From positions 1 through 62,023 of the forward strand of contig JAPORH010000198.1 of NCBI GenBank assembly GCA_026710325.1: a DNA stretch of 62,023 nt, given 5' to 3'. Below are positions 1 to 7,483 of this stretch, piece after piece (positions within the stretch are counted from its first letter, which is position 1; every line of letters begins with the position of its first letter). The translations under genes and the position numbers were made by a program. The notes beneath the pieces were generated by a model that saw only the letters and a list, made by a program, of their open reading frames with translations, was not told the origin of the DNA and searched no databases. The stretch is from Litoreibacter sp. (GTDB taxonomy: Bacteria; Pseudomonadota; Alphaproteobacteria; Rhodobacterales; Rhodobacteraceae).

Positions 1-55
1 AAGCTTCAATTCGAATCCTTTTCGCTCCTCGTTTCAAGTAGCGTCGTGTACTATG
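1..55. repeat. Left copy of a 55-bp perfect terminal inverted repeat, probable adapter
   Basis: Bases 1-55 are the exact reverse complement of bases 61969-62023. The outermost six bases are a HindIII site (AAGCTT). The phosphatase reading frame runs right up to about base 54 and is cut there, and the gene at the other end is cut in the same way. A synthetic linker ligated to both ends of an insert explains this best. The last two bases (54-55) may be shared by chance, so the adapter is 53-55 bp. Confidence 0.85.
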
Positions 56-677
56 GGGCTCGACGCTTGTCTCGGCGGTCGTGACACAAGGCGCGCTGCA
101 CTGGTTGTCTATCGGCGACTCGCCTCTGTTTCTGTTTCGTGACGGCGCATTGATGCAGTTGAACGAAGACCATTCCATGGCGAACCAGATCGACCTGATG
201 GTTGAAAAAGGCATGCTCACCAAGGAGGAGGGGGAAACTCATCCGGATCGCAATGTGCTGACCTCTGCCCTGTTTGGGGCACCTATTCCCATCATCGACT
301 GCCCGTCAGACCCCTTACATCTTCAGCCCGGGGATACGGTTGTCGTGGCCAGTGACGGGTTGCAATTTCTCAGCAACAAAATGATCGAAACTGTTTTGCG
401 TGACCGCCCGCTGAGCCGAAGCAGCGAGATTGCGGATGCATTGATGTCCCATCTGATGATGCTGAATGACCCGGAGCTGGATAACGTCACCATCGCCGTC
501 ATCCAGGTCAAACTCGCACAGGAAGACGCGATGGCAGTCGGTGCCGCGCCAACGCTGCGCCCGGTCTCTGATCATGGCACATTGGAAGCGCCAAAGCGCA
601 AACGCGGTTTTTTCTTTGATACGGGCAGTTTGGCGAGCAAAGGTGCGGCGCTGTTCGCAGGTAAGGCGCGAGGGTAA
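54..677 (+). CDS. PP2C-type serine/threonine phosphatase, 5' truncated
   Basis: This is the C-terminal two thirds of a PPM/PP2C metal-dependent protein phosphatase, which removes phosphate from Ser/Thr residues. The open frame enters from the adapter with the typical G-S-T-L strand, then shows the GDSPLFLF motif, ASDGL and the late metal-binding Asp in LDNVTIAVI. The GTG at 81 is only an internal codon; the true start and the first metal-binding residues lie outside the window. A 40-residue tail follows the catalytic domain. The next gene starts 3 bases after the stop, so it is co-transcribed with the GTPase-like genes. A Ser/Thr kinase partner may lie upstream but is not visible. Confidence 0.82.
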   Translation, partial: WGSTLVSAVVTQGALHWLSIGDSPLFLFRDGALMQLNEDHSMANQIDLMVEKGMLTKEEGETHPDRNVLTSALFGAPIPIIDCPSDPLHLQPGDTVVVASDGLQFLSNKMIETVLRDRPLSRSSEIADALMSHLMMLNDPELDNVTIAVIQVKLAQEDAMAVGAAPTLRPVSDHGTLEAPKRKRGFFFDTGSLASKGAALFAGKARG

Positions 678-680
678 GGC

Positions 681-1778
681 ATGGAAGAGGCCGAGCTCGT
701 TGATGCCCTGCGCCGATTGCGCTCATATGAACGTCTTCCTAGTAAGGAACGGGCCCGCGCGACGAAATTGCTTGCTCGATTGGAAACACCGGTCCGCGTA
801 ACCGTTTTGGGACCAAATGAAACGCATGCTCAGGAACTGATTGGCGCGCTTTTGGGCGAAGAGCTGCCACCGCTTCCCTCTGCGCCTATCACCTTTGGCC
901 ATGGGCCGACGGAGCGCGTCCTTGCCATTCGCCCGTGTGGCACGATCGAAGATGTCGCTCATCATCAAGGGCCGACCGCGGCCTTGTTCTTTGAAAGCCC
1001 TGCACCATTTCTTGCGACCGTCCAGCTGACCTCCTTTCCGTGGCACATAACCCGCGAAGCCCCTCCGAATTTTTCTGAGATCGACATCGCTCTTTGGTGT
1101 TCTGACAGCTTCGATGAAGAGGAGCTCGCACTATGGGACGCAGCGCCCAACATTTTGAAGGATCATAGTTTTCTTCTGGCCACCCAGCCGTCGGATATTG
1201 AGATTGCAGAGGTTGAGTTCTTGTCCGTTTACTCGGCGAAGACGCCGCAAGCAGCGGCGTCAAGCTATAGCGCGGCCGCCCGCGATCTCAGGGCGCGCGT
1301 GTCGTCAGGGCGCTCCGCAGATTTCGACAATGCTGCGCTGTTCGTCGAAACACAGCGCGAGGCCTTGGAGGCCGCCCCACCAGCTCCGGCGGTGGCTGCG
1401 TCAAAAACCGCGCTTCCTGCAAATGTCGAAATTGAGCCTAGAGTGCCCCGCTCGACGCAACCACCAACGGCGTCTGTCGACAGGGCGCTGAACCTGCTGC
1501 GCCAAGATGCCTCATACATGCTGAGCGCGCTCGATGGTGATCAAGACCAAGCGTATGACGCTGTTCTGACTCAATGCGCGGAGACGGGTCAGACCCTGAC
1601 CGACCTCATGGAAGAAGCGGGCTGGGCGTCGGCTGAACCTGCCTTGCTAGAAGAAGTTGTGGCCTGCGCCGATAGGCTTGTTTTGCTGTGCATGGAAGGC
1701 GGGGCTGCGCCCGCGATAGAAGCCGTGAGCACCTTATACCAGCTCAAACGCGACTTTGAGGCGCGTTCGGCCGCTTAG
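681..1778 (+). CDS. Hypothetical protein with a degenerate GTPase-like N-terminus
   Basis: The 365-residue product is not a family I recognise. Residues 38-60 align by eye with the beta1-P-loop-alpha1 of the two dynamin-like proteins downstream, but the stretch G44-P-N-E-T-H-A-Q lacks the GK[ST] needed to bind nucleotide phosphates. Short strand-like hydrophobic segments follow to about residue 190. An Ala/Pro-rich linker (about 225-260) leads to a helical C-terminal part (about 265-365). The start is ATG, 3 bases after the phosphatase stop. It may be a pseudo-GTPase that regulates or scaffolds its neighbours; this is inference. Confidence 0.7.
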   Translation: MEEAELVDALRRLRSYERLPSKERARATKLLARLETPVRVTVLGPNETHAQELIGALLGEELPPLPSAPITFGHGPTERVLAIRPCGTIEDVAHHQGPTAALFFESPAPFLATVQLTSFPWHITREAPPNFSEIDIALWCSDSFDEEELALWDAAPNILKDHSFLLATQPSDIEIAEVEFLSVYSAKTPQAAASSYSAAARDLRARVSSGRSADFDNAALFVETQREALEAAPPAPAVAASKTALPANVEIEPRVPRSTQPPTASVDRALNLLRQDASYMLSALDGDQDQAYDAVLTQCAETGQTLTDLMEEAGWASAEPALLEEVVACADRLVLLCMEGGAAPAIEAVSTLYQLKRDFEARSAA

Positions 1779-1893
1779 GAGCGTTTGTTTACCAGATCGA
1801 AAACTATCGGGAGTTAATAAGAGTGACGGCCGGGGGATCCGGCTGACATGTGCAAGGCCGATTTTGGCGGTTGCATGGTGAAAGTCGAGTGGC

Positions 1894-3960
1894 ATGAACG
1901 TAGAATCTGAGATCAGCAAAAGCGCGGGTGCTCCGGCATCCTATGCCGATGCGTTGATTGGGTCTTCGACAGCAAGGCTTTCCGCGTTTTCCGACAGTTT
2001 GCGCCCGCTCAAGCGCGCGCTGCGTCTGGTTTTGAAATTCGGCGATCCCGCAACTCAGAAAACAGCGCGCAGGCTTTCGCGCCAACTCGCCTCCTTAGAG
2101 CCGAGTGTGACGATGATCGGCCAGATCAAGTCTGGAAAAACCTCCCTGGTGAACGCCATGGTTGGCAGGCCTGGTCTGCTACCTGCAGACGTCAATCCTT
2201 GGACCTCTGTTGTTACCTCATTGCATTTGACACCGCGTGAAATGGACCCGCCGCGCTCTGCCAAGTTTCGGTTCTTTGAGCAGGACGAATGGGACCGGTT
2301 GCTGAAAGGCGGCGGGCGAATTGGCGAATTGGCCGACCGCGCCGGCGCCGAAGAGGAATTGGCCAAGATCAAAGCCCAGGTTGAGGAAATGCGCGAGAAA
2401 TCAAAGCAGCGCCTTGGCCGAAAATTTGAGATGTTGCTCGGGCAGGAACATAGCTACGGGCATTTCGATAAAGAATTGATCGAGCGTTATGTCTGCCTAG
2501 GCGATGACTTTGAAGACGGCGATATGGCGTCCAATGCGCAGGGGCGCTTCGCCGATATCACAAAATCCGCTGATCTGTTTTTCCAACAACAAAGCATGCC
2601 GATGCGGCTATGTATTCGCGACACGCCAGGCGTCAACGATACATTCATGATGCGCGAACAGATTACGATCCAGTCGATCCGCGATAGCCGGATTTGCGTT
2701 GTGGTACTGTCGGCGCATCAAGCGCTCTCCTCGACAGACATGGCGCTTATCCGGTTGATCGCAAACGTCAAATCGCGAGACGTGATCATTTTCGTCAACC
2801 GCGTCGACGAGCTCCCAGACCCGGTCGCGCAAATTCCGCAAATTCGTCAAAGCATCCTCGATACTTTAGAGAAGCACAAAGGTCCCAAGGAGGCGGAGAT
2901 TATTTTCGGCAGTGCGCTTTGGGCCGAATATGCGTTGACAGGCGATTATGCGTCGATGCCCGAGGCGAGCCGGGCCGCATTCGAGATCGGTGAAGGCGAG
3001 GAAGGGTCTGTTTCCGAAGAGGACGAGGGTTTGCGCACGGCCCTTTGGCAAGCCTCGGGGCTTTCGACGCTCTTTGATACGATTGGTGCACGTGTTGCCG
3101 CCGGTGTCGGGCGCGAAATGGCAGCTCAAGTTGCAGTCGAGACCGGCAATGCTATCGGGGCGATCCGCGCGGCAGACAACCTGTCGGCAAAAAGTCAAAT
3201 TGGAGAGGTTAAGGTTGAAATAGACCCCATAAGGCTAGGCGAGCAACTCGCGTCTTTGCGACAAGACCAAGTTTATTTGGTCAGCCGGGAACTCGAAGAC
3301 GTTCAAAGCCAGTTTGACAATCGGGTGGATCGTGCTCTGGAAGGGTTTTTGGCCCGTGCCACAGACGCGTTGGTCTCGCATCTCGAACGCTACGGTGATG
3401 AGACGCATTGGGAGTATGATCCGACAGGGCTGCGCGTCTTGCTAAACTCGTCCTACAAGATGTTTGGTCAGAAATGTCAGGCGGTTTTTGCGAGGAATAC
3501 GCAAATCGTAGCGGAACAGATCGCGAAAATATATCAAGAACAACTGCATCTTTTGCCCGAGGTGGTTGGAATAAAGACGCCGCCCCCGCCACACGTGCCA
3601 CCACCTGTTGCCATCGGCAAAACGATCGCGCTCGATCTGAAGGGAAGTTGGTGGAAAAGTTGGTGGAAGCGCCGCCGCGGCTATCGCGCTTTCGCCGAAA
3701 GCTTCAACGAAATGATACGTCTTGAGACTTTCGAACTCATAGAGAAGCTCAAGGAGGAACAAGCCGACACCTTACGCAACGCAACCCGTTTGCAATTCAA
3801 GGGCTTCGTGGACGAGCAGTGCAATGCATTGGAGAACATCATGCACAGCAACGAACCGGGCGCGCAAAAAATCGATGAAATCCTGGGTCTTGAAACGCTT
3901 CAACTCAGAGACAAGGAATTATGCGCGGCGCTTGAGAGCCTCGAGGTGTATGGCGCATGA
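1894..3960 (+). CDS. Dynamin-like GTPase (large)
   Basis: This 688-residue protein has the signature of a dynamin-superfamily GTPase. Visible are the P-loop GQIKSGKTS (76-84), a Pro-Trp-Thr segment near 102-104 in the switch I position, DTPGVND (243-249) as G3 and NRVD (302-305) as G4. An insertion rich in charged helix lies between P-loop and G3 (about 120-215). The C-terminal half is mostly helical, with a basic, Trp-rich patch near 585-600 that could touch membrane. Bacterial dynamin-like proteins bend or fuse membranes and often occur as adjacent pairs. Its stop overlaps the start of the next GTPase by 4 bases (ATGA), which suggests coupled translation and a working pair. Confidence 0.85.
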   Translation: MNVESEISKSAGAPASYADALIGSSTARLSAFSDSLRPLKRALRLVLKFGDPATQKTARRLSRQLASLEPSVTMIGQIKSGKTSLVNAMVGRPGLLPADVNPWTSVVTSLHLTPREMDPPRSAKFRFFEQDEWDRLLKGGGRIGELADRAGAEEELAKIKAQVEEMREKSKQRLGRKFEMLLGQEHSYGHFDKELIERYVCLGDDFEDGDMASNAQGRFADITKSADLFFQQQSMPMRLCIRDTPGVNDTFMMREQITIQSIRDSRICVVVLSAHQALSSTDMALIRLIANVKSRDVIIFVNRVDELPDPVAQIPQIRQSILDTLEKHKGPKEAEIIFGSALWAEYALTGDYASMPEASRAAFEIGEGEEGSVSEEDEGLRTALWQASGLSTLFDTIGARVAAGVGREMAAQVAVETGNAIGAIRAADNLSAKSQIGEVKVEIDPIRLGEQLASLRQDQVYLVSRELEDVQSQFDNRVDRALEGFLARATDALVSHLERYGDETHWEYDPTGLRVLLNSSYKMFGQKCQAVFARNTQIVAEQIAKIYQEQLHLLPEVVGIKTPPPPHVPPPVAIGKTIALDLKGSWWKSWWKRRRGYRAFAESFNEMIRLETFELIEKLKEEQADTLRNATRLQFKGFVDEQCNALENIMHSNEPGAQKIDEILGLETLQLRDKELCAALESLEVYGA

Positions 3961-4829
3961 GCGATCTGCCACCTGACAAACCCTGTATCGCCCTTATGGG
4001 GGAGTTTAGCGCGGGAAAAAGCACCCTCGCCAATTTGCTCATCGGCAAGAAGCATCTTCCTGAACAGATCATCGCGACGCAATTGCCGCCGGTTTGGCTC
4101 AGCCATGGCTCGGATTCTGCACATCGCGTCGACCTAGACGGGGTGCTACATGAGCTTGAACTGACGCGCCTTGACGAAGCTCCGTTGGAAAGCACGTCCT
4201 ACATCAAAATCTTCACACCCCAGGACCTTTTGCTGGAATGCGATTTGCTAGACATGCCAAGTATCTCAGACCCGAACATGGCTTCAGAGATTTGGCAACG
4301 CATGCTGGGTCATGCCGATGGCGTGATTTGGTGCAGTCACGCGACCCAAGCCTGGCGCCAAAGCGAAGCAGCGGTCTGGGCGCAGCAGGATCCGGCGCTG
4401 TTTGCAAAAAGCATCCTCTTGCTGACACGGATTGATAAGCTGGTAAATGACGCAGATCGCGCCCGGGTCCTCAAACGAGTCAAGCGCGAGACTGATGGCC
4501 TGTTTCGCGACTGCTTGCCGATTTCACTGCTGCACGCGGTAAATGAAGCCGAAAATCCTGCGATCTGGCAAAAAAGCGGCGCGGAGGAATTCGCGCGTGC
4601 TCTCGCCGATCTTTTGCGCGATATCTCGCGGGAAAAAGGTATTGAACGCCCGAGTTCGACCGCAACATCGCGAAGCGCAGTTTTGGACATTCCTGCATTC
4701 GTTTCTCAAGACCAAGAAGAACCAGCCGAGAGCGTTTCAAAAGGCGATGCCGCCGCTGAACCCGTCAAAGTCATGCCCAAACGCATAAAGTTGCAACGCA
4801 GTTTGCGCAGCCGCTCGATCTTTGAATAG
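3957..4829 (+). CDS. Dynamin-like GTPase (small partner)
   Basis: The 290-residue product holds a second GTPase domain: P-loop GEFSAGKST (15-23), DMPS (99-102) in place of the G3 DxPG, and TRID (157-160) as G4. Apart from a 60-residue, Ser/Lys-rich, probably disordered tail there is little beyond the G domain, so the long helical stalk of true dynamins is missing. It overlaps the larger GTPase gene by 4 bases. A G domain lacking a stalk next to a full-length one suggests an unequal heteromeric pair. The family (dynamin_N type) is clear; the cellular role is unknown. Confidence 0.82.
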   Translation: MSDLPPDKPCIALMGEFSAGKSTLANLLIGKKHLPEQIIATQLPPVWLSHGSDSAHRVDLDGVLHELELTRLDEAPLESTSYIKIFTPQDLLLECDLLDMPSISDPNMASEIWQRMLGHADGVIWCSHATQAWRQSEAAVWAQQDPALFAKSILLLTRIDKLVNDADRARVLKRVKRETDGLFRDCLPISLLHAVNEAENPAIWQKSGAEEFARALADLLRDISREKGIERPSSTATSRSAVLDIPAFVSQDQEEPAESVSKGDAAAEPVKVMPKRIKLQRSLRSRSIFE

Positions 4830-4930
4830 AAATACCCAAGTCTGCATTAATCTGTTCCAAACCTTCTTTGGATAAACGAACCCTTAGCGTGGTGACTGTC
4901 GTTAGAGCTGCGCCTATCAGAGGGTATTGA

Positions 4931-5335
4931 ATGTCGATCAAACAGGAATTGGACCAGCTGCGACAGCGCTTTCCAGACTGTATGATTGCGGGTTTTACCG
5001 ATTTATCGACCGGAATGGTTCTGAGCGCCAGCCATCAGGAAAATTTAAGGCAAGAACATCTCGATGCGCTTTGCGCGACGGGCGCTGATATGCTGAGAGG
5101 GGACACCAGCTGCGCTATCGCAGAGTCCCTGTCGCCCGATCCTGATGCACCGATTGTCGAAGCTGTGCTTCTCAATCCGAATGAGGTTGGCATTTTTTTC
5201 AGCGCTCCCGATCATGGTGTCGATGCACTCTGTTGCGCTTGCACACCCGCGATCCCGATTGCTCGTTTCACGGATGCCGCACGGGAGAGCTTCATGACGA
5301 TACTTGCCGTTTTGTCTGAGCGAAAAGCCGGCTAG
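4931..5335 (+). CDS. Roadblock/LC7-like protein
   Basis: The 134-residue product has the order expected of a Roadblock/LC7 domain: an N-terminal helix (about 3-13), two strands around 'AGFTDLSTGMVLSAS', a helix (about 42-57), then two or three strands (about 75-100) and a C-terminal helix. Roadblock proteins dimerise and bind or regulate small GTPases such as MglA. Finding one behind two GTPase genes fits that role. The assignment rests on predicted fold and context only, since Roadblock sequences are weakly conserved. Confidence 0.5.
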   Translation: MSIKQELDQLRQRFPDCMIAGFTDLSTGMVLSASHQENLRQEHLDALCATGADMLRGDTSCAIAESLSPDPDAPIVEAVLLNPNEVGIFFSAPDHGVDALCCACTPAIPIARFTDAARESFMTILAVLSERKAG

Positions 5336-5341
5336 CTCATT

Positions 5342-6094
5342 ATGGATGAATTCAGCGAGCTAAGAGACAGACTCATCGCTTTGGCGGGCCCGCCCGAGCC
5401 ACATGACGGTTCTGCGCGCATTTTAGATGTGAGCGCCGGGCGCACCCTTCAAACCGCATTTGAGGAGGAGATCGCGCAAACCCGACTTCCGCGTCAACTC
5501 GTTTTCCAAAATTCAGCCGGCACCCGTCTTGCGCTCAGCGCTGCATCAGGCCGTATCCTCAGCCTCGACGATGCCGCGCTGCCTGATGATGCCGGGATCA
5601 TCTTTCCTTTGGTGCTTGATGAGGAGGATGCAGAGAGCATTTCCTTAGCTGCTGTATTGCTCTCTCGGTTTCTTGCTGAAGCAAAAAAGATCACGGTGAT
5701 CGCTCAATTAAATTGTGCAGCACAGGATGGCATGGGCTTGGGCATTAGCCCTGTGCTTTTGCGTACAAGGGCGCAACGGGCCGGCCCGGAAACCAAACAG
5801 TTCGATTTGTTTTTAAGTGAAATTCAGTCGCATTGCAGCGCCTGGATGGTGATAAGAGATGGCGAAGTGGCCGAACTGGAAGGCTCGCCGGGCCATAAGG
5901 CGCGGCTGAGCCAAATTGCCGATACCTTAGAAGATGCCGAGCACGGCGATGCTCCGGGACTTCATTGCGTTTTACTTGCACCCCAGGACAGCAAAGACGT
6001 GATCCTTTGCGCCAGCGAAACAGACGCACTGGCTTTTGCAGTTGTACCCCAAGCGGCACGTTACGCCATGATTGAAAGCTGGCAAGCGCTATAG
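5342..6094 (+). CDS. Hypothetical protein of the GTPase cluster
   Basis: I do not recognise this 250-residue acidic protein. It has no signal peptide and no membrane segment. It starts 6 bases after the preceding stop and is the last large gene of the run. Two halves of alternating strands and helices (about 20-120 and 125-250) could each be a degenerate Roadblock-like fold, for example the strand-turn-strand near 'WMVIRDGEVAELEG'. That reading is tentative. Confidence 0.65.
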   Translation: MDEFSELRDRLIALAGPPEPHDGSARILDVSAGRTLQTAFEEEIAQTRLPRQLVFQNSAGTRLALSAASGRILSLDDAALPDDAGIIFPLVLDEEDAESISLAAVLLSRFLAEAKKITVIAQLNCAAQDGMGLGISPVLLRTRAQRAGPETKQFDLFLSEIQSHCSAWMVIRDGEVAELEGSPGHKARLSQIADTLEDAEHGDAPGLHCVLLAPQDSKDVILCASETDALAFAVVPQAARYAMIESWQAL

Positions 6095-6338
6095 CCACTG
6101 AGTTTACTCACATCCGGTTCAATTGGAAAAGTAGCCGGAAAATTCATGCTGTATCAATTTGTCATTCACGAAACATATTAAGAAAACAAAGGTGCTTTGG
6201 GGGAAAATCACTCTTTACGCCCGGTGTCTCGACAAACGGTGACAATTTCTGTGGAAAACTCCCGAAACTCCTAATTTTGTCTTTGGAATTGCTGCGGTTC
6301 ACTTATGCTTGAATCAGGGACAGTTGGGGGATGTCAGA

Positions 6339-6557
6339 ATGGCAAACCAAGATCCGAACTTAAGAGACAGCGTAGATCACATTTTGAGCCTCGGGCATGA
6401 TACGGCTCTGTCGCATGTTGTCGACTTGATCCGCTCACGTGAGTTAAGTCGCGCTATGGCGGTACTGAATGAATTGCTGCTCAACGGTACGCCGAGCGAG
6501 AAAGAAGAAGCGCGACAGGCGGTTGAACGCCTCGGATTTATCTCCGATTCGGCGTGA
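6339..6557 (+). CDS. Small helical hypothetical protein, 72 aa
   Basis: The start is taken at ATG 6339, which has a GGGGG stretch about 8 bases upstream; an in-frame TTG at 6309 lacks such a site. The product is wholly helical and charged with no Cys and no membrane segment. It points the same way as the GTPase cluster, but a 244-base gap separates it from that run, so it probably has its own promoter. No family is recognised. The preceding gap (6095-6338) is AT-rich and shows no other gene. Confidence 0.6.
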   Translation: MANQDPNLRDSVDHILSLGHDTALSHVVDLIRSRELSRAMAVLNELLLNGTPSEKEEARQAVERLGFISDSA

Positions 6558-6688
6558 GCCGAAGAGCAACTTTACGACCTGAATCCTTTTCGGACCGAGG
6601 CCGAGGAGCGCGCTTTTGTACCAAGATTCAAGGTCGCGGGACGGGAAATTACGCCAAATTAAAGGTGAAAAATCGAAAAAACTTCGCG

Positions 6689-6704
6689 TTAATGAAATTT
6701 TAAC
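6689..6704 (+). promoter_or_regulatory. CtrA-binding site (TTAA-N7-TTAAC)
   Basis: The bases read TTAATGAAATTTTAAC, a perfect match to the full CtrA box. The two TTAA halves also sit in a 7-bp inverted repeat (6686-6692 and 6700-6706). CtrA is the alphaproteobacterial response regulator that controls motility, gene-transfer agents and cell-cycle genes. No protein gene starts downstream on the + strand before the terminator at 6879-6920, so the target could be a non-coding RNA. Confidence 0.55.
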
Positions 6705-6739
6705 GCATGACCTTACGGCAGTTTAACGCTGCTTTGACG

Positions 6740-6920
6740 GTGCACGCCCATAGTAGGCTCATCGGCAATTAGAGCCGGTTGGTGGGTGGCACGGAGTACT
6801 AAGTGGTTGTTTAACCAGTATTTCAGCACCAAGTCCTTTTTTCTCCCGAGGGTGCTGCCCGCCCCAATAACCCCAGAAGCCCCCATGGAACGCATTACGA
6901 TCCATGGGGGCACCTTTTTT
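6740..6920 (+). ncRNA. Candidate small RNA between a CtrA box and a strong terminator
   Basis: The interval 6558-6925 holds no credible protein gene. It has a perfect CtrA box at 6689-6704, a TTGACG hexamer near 6736, and ends in a very strong terminator facing the + strand. The start given is only a guess. The alternative is a long 3' untranslated region of the 72-aa gene. I do not recognise the RNA as a known family. Confidence 0.25.
6879..6920 (+). terminator. Strong rho-independent terminator
   Basis: An 11-bp perfect stem (GCCCCCATGGA 6879-6889 with its complement 6901-6911) with an 11-base loop is followed by a T-run at 6914-6920. The T-run is on the + strand side, so it ends a rightward transcript. 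Read leftward the hairpin lacks a T tail, so it is less likely to serve the pqi operon. Confidence 0.85.
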
Positions 6921-6925
6921 TGGCC

Positions 6926-7480
6926 CTAACGTAATCCGCTTCGGGCGATAAATTCAGCAACATCCAAAACCAGCAACTTGCGCGCCGCCGCAAGCTCTAC
7001 CGGTCCCGCGTCCACCGCAATAGGGCGCGCGAGCGAGAAAAGGCCCGCGCTTTCACGCCCTTCCTCTACGGCGATAAAATACTGGCCCGATGCGCGATAT
7101 TGGCCGTCGGCACCAGGCAGTAGCTCCTCGAAGCGGATATCGATCCTGGCGTCTGGGAATGCTTCAAATGGCCAAGGGGCAGAGGCAACACGAGCGCCGG
7201 TCAAACGGGCGAGGTTGCGAGCAAGTTCCAAGTTCACAGCACGTTCCGGCGCATCGGCCCAAAGGACGTCCGCGTTCGCTTGCAAAACGCCGTTCGCGTC
7301 CTGCCGGGTGATTTCATCCGCTGCGGCGTAGGTTGGTAGCGTAACCTCTCTTATTTCCACTGACCCGAAGCGGATGGAAACACGCTCCGTCACCTCGGGC
7401 GCGGGCGCCGTAAATCGCTGTGCGTCCGATGCGCATCCTGCAAGCATTGCAGCCAAGAAGGGGATAGCAAATCGAACCAT
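6926..7480 (-). CDS. pqiC: PqiC-type lipoprotein (ABC-type transport auxiliary component)
   Basis: The 184-residue protein carries a lipoprotein signal with lipobox LAGC (Cys16) and matches the PqiC/YmbA (DUF330) pattern, with a beta-rich core and the late 'ARKLLVLDVAEF' helix. PqiC is an outer-membrane lipoprotein that works with PqiB to bridge the periplasm for lipid traffic. It is the last gene of the leftward pqi operon and starts 3 bases after pqiB. Assignment is from the lipobox, size and operon position. Confidence 0.8.
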   Translation of the reverse strand: MVRFAIPFLAAMLAGCASDAQRFTAPAPEVTERVSIRFGSVEIREVTLPTYAAADEITRQDANGVLQANADVLWADAPERAVNLELARNLARLTGARVASAPWPFEAFPDARIDIRFEELLPGADGQYRASGQYFIAVEEGRESAGLFSLARPIAVDAGPVELAAARKLLVLDVAEFIARSGLR

Positions 7481-7483
7481 CTT

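Noticed and set aside
6095-6338. Extra gene or small RNA in the 244-base AT-rich gap
   Set aside because: No start with a ribosome site, no hairpin and T-run, and no conserved motif was seen.
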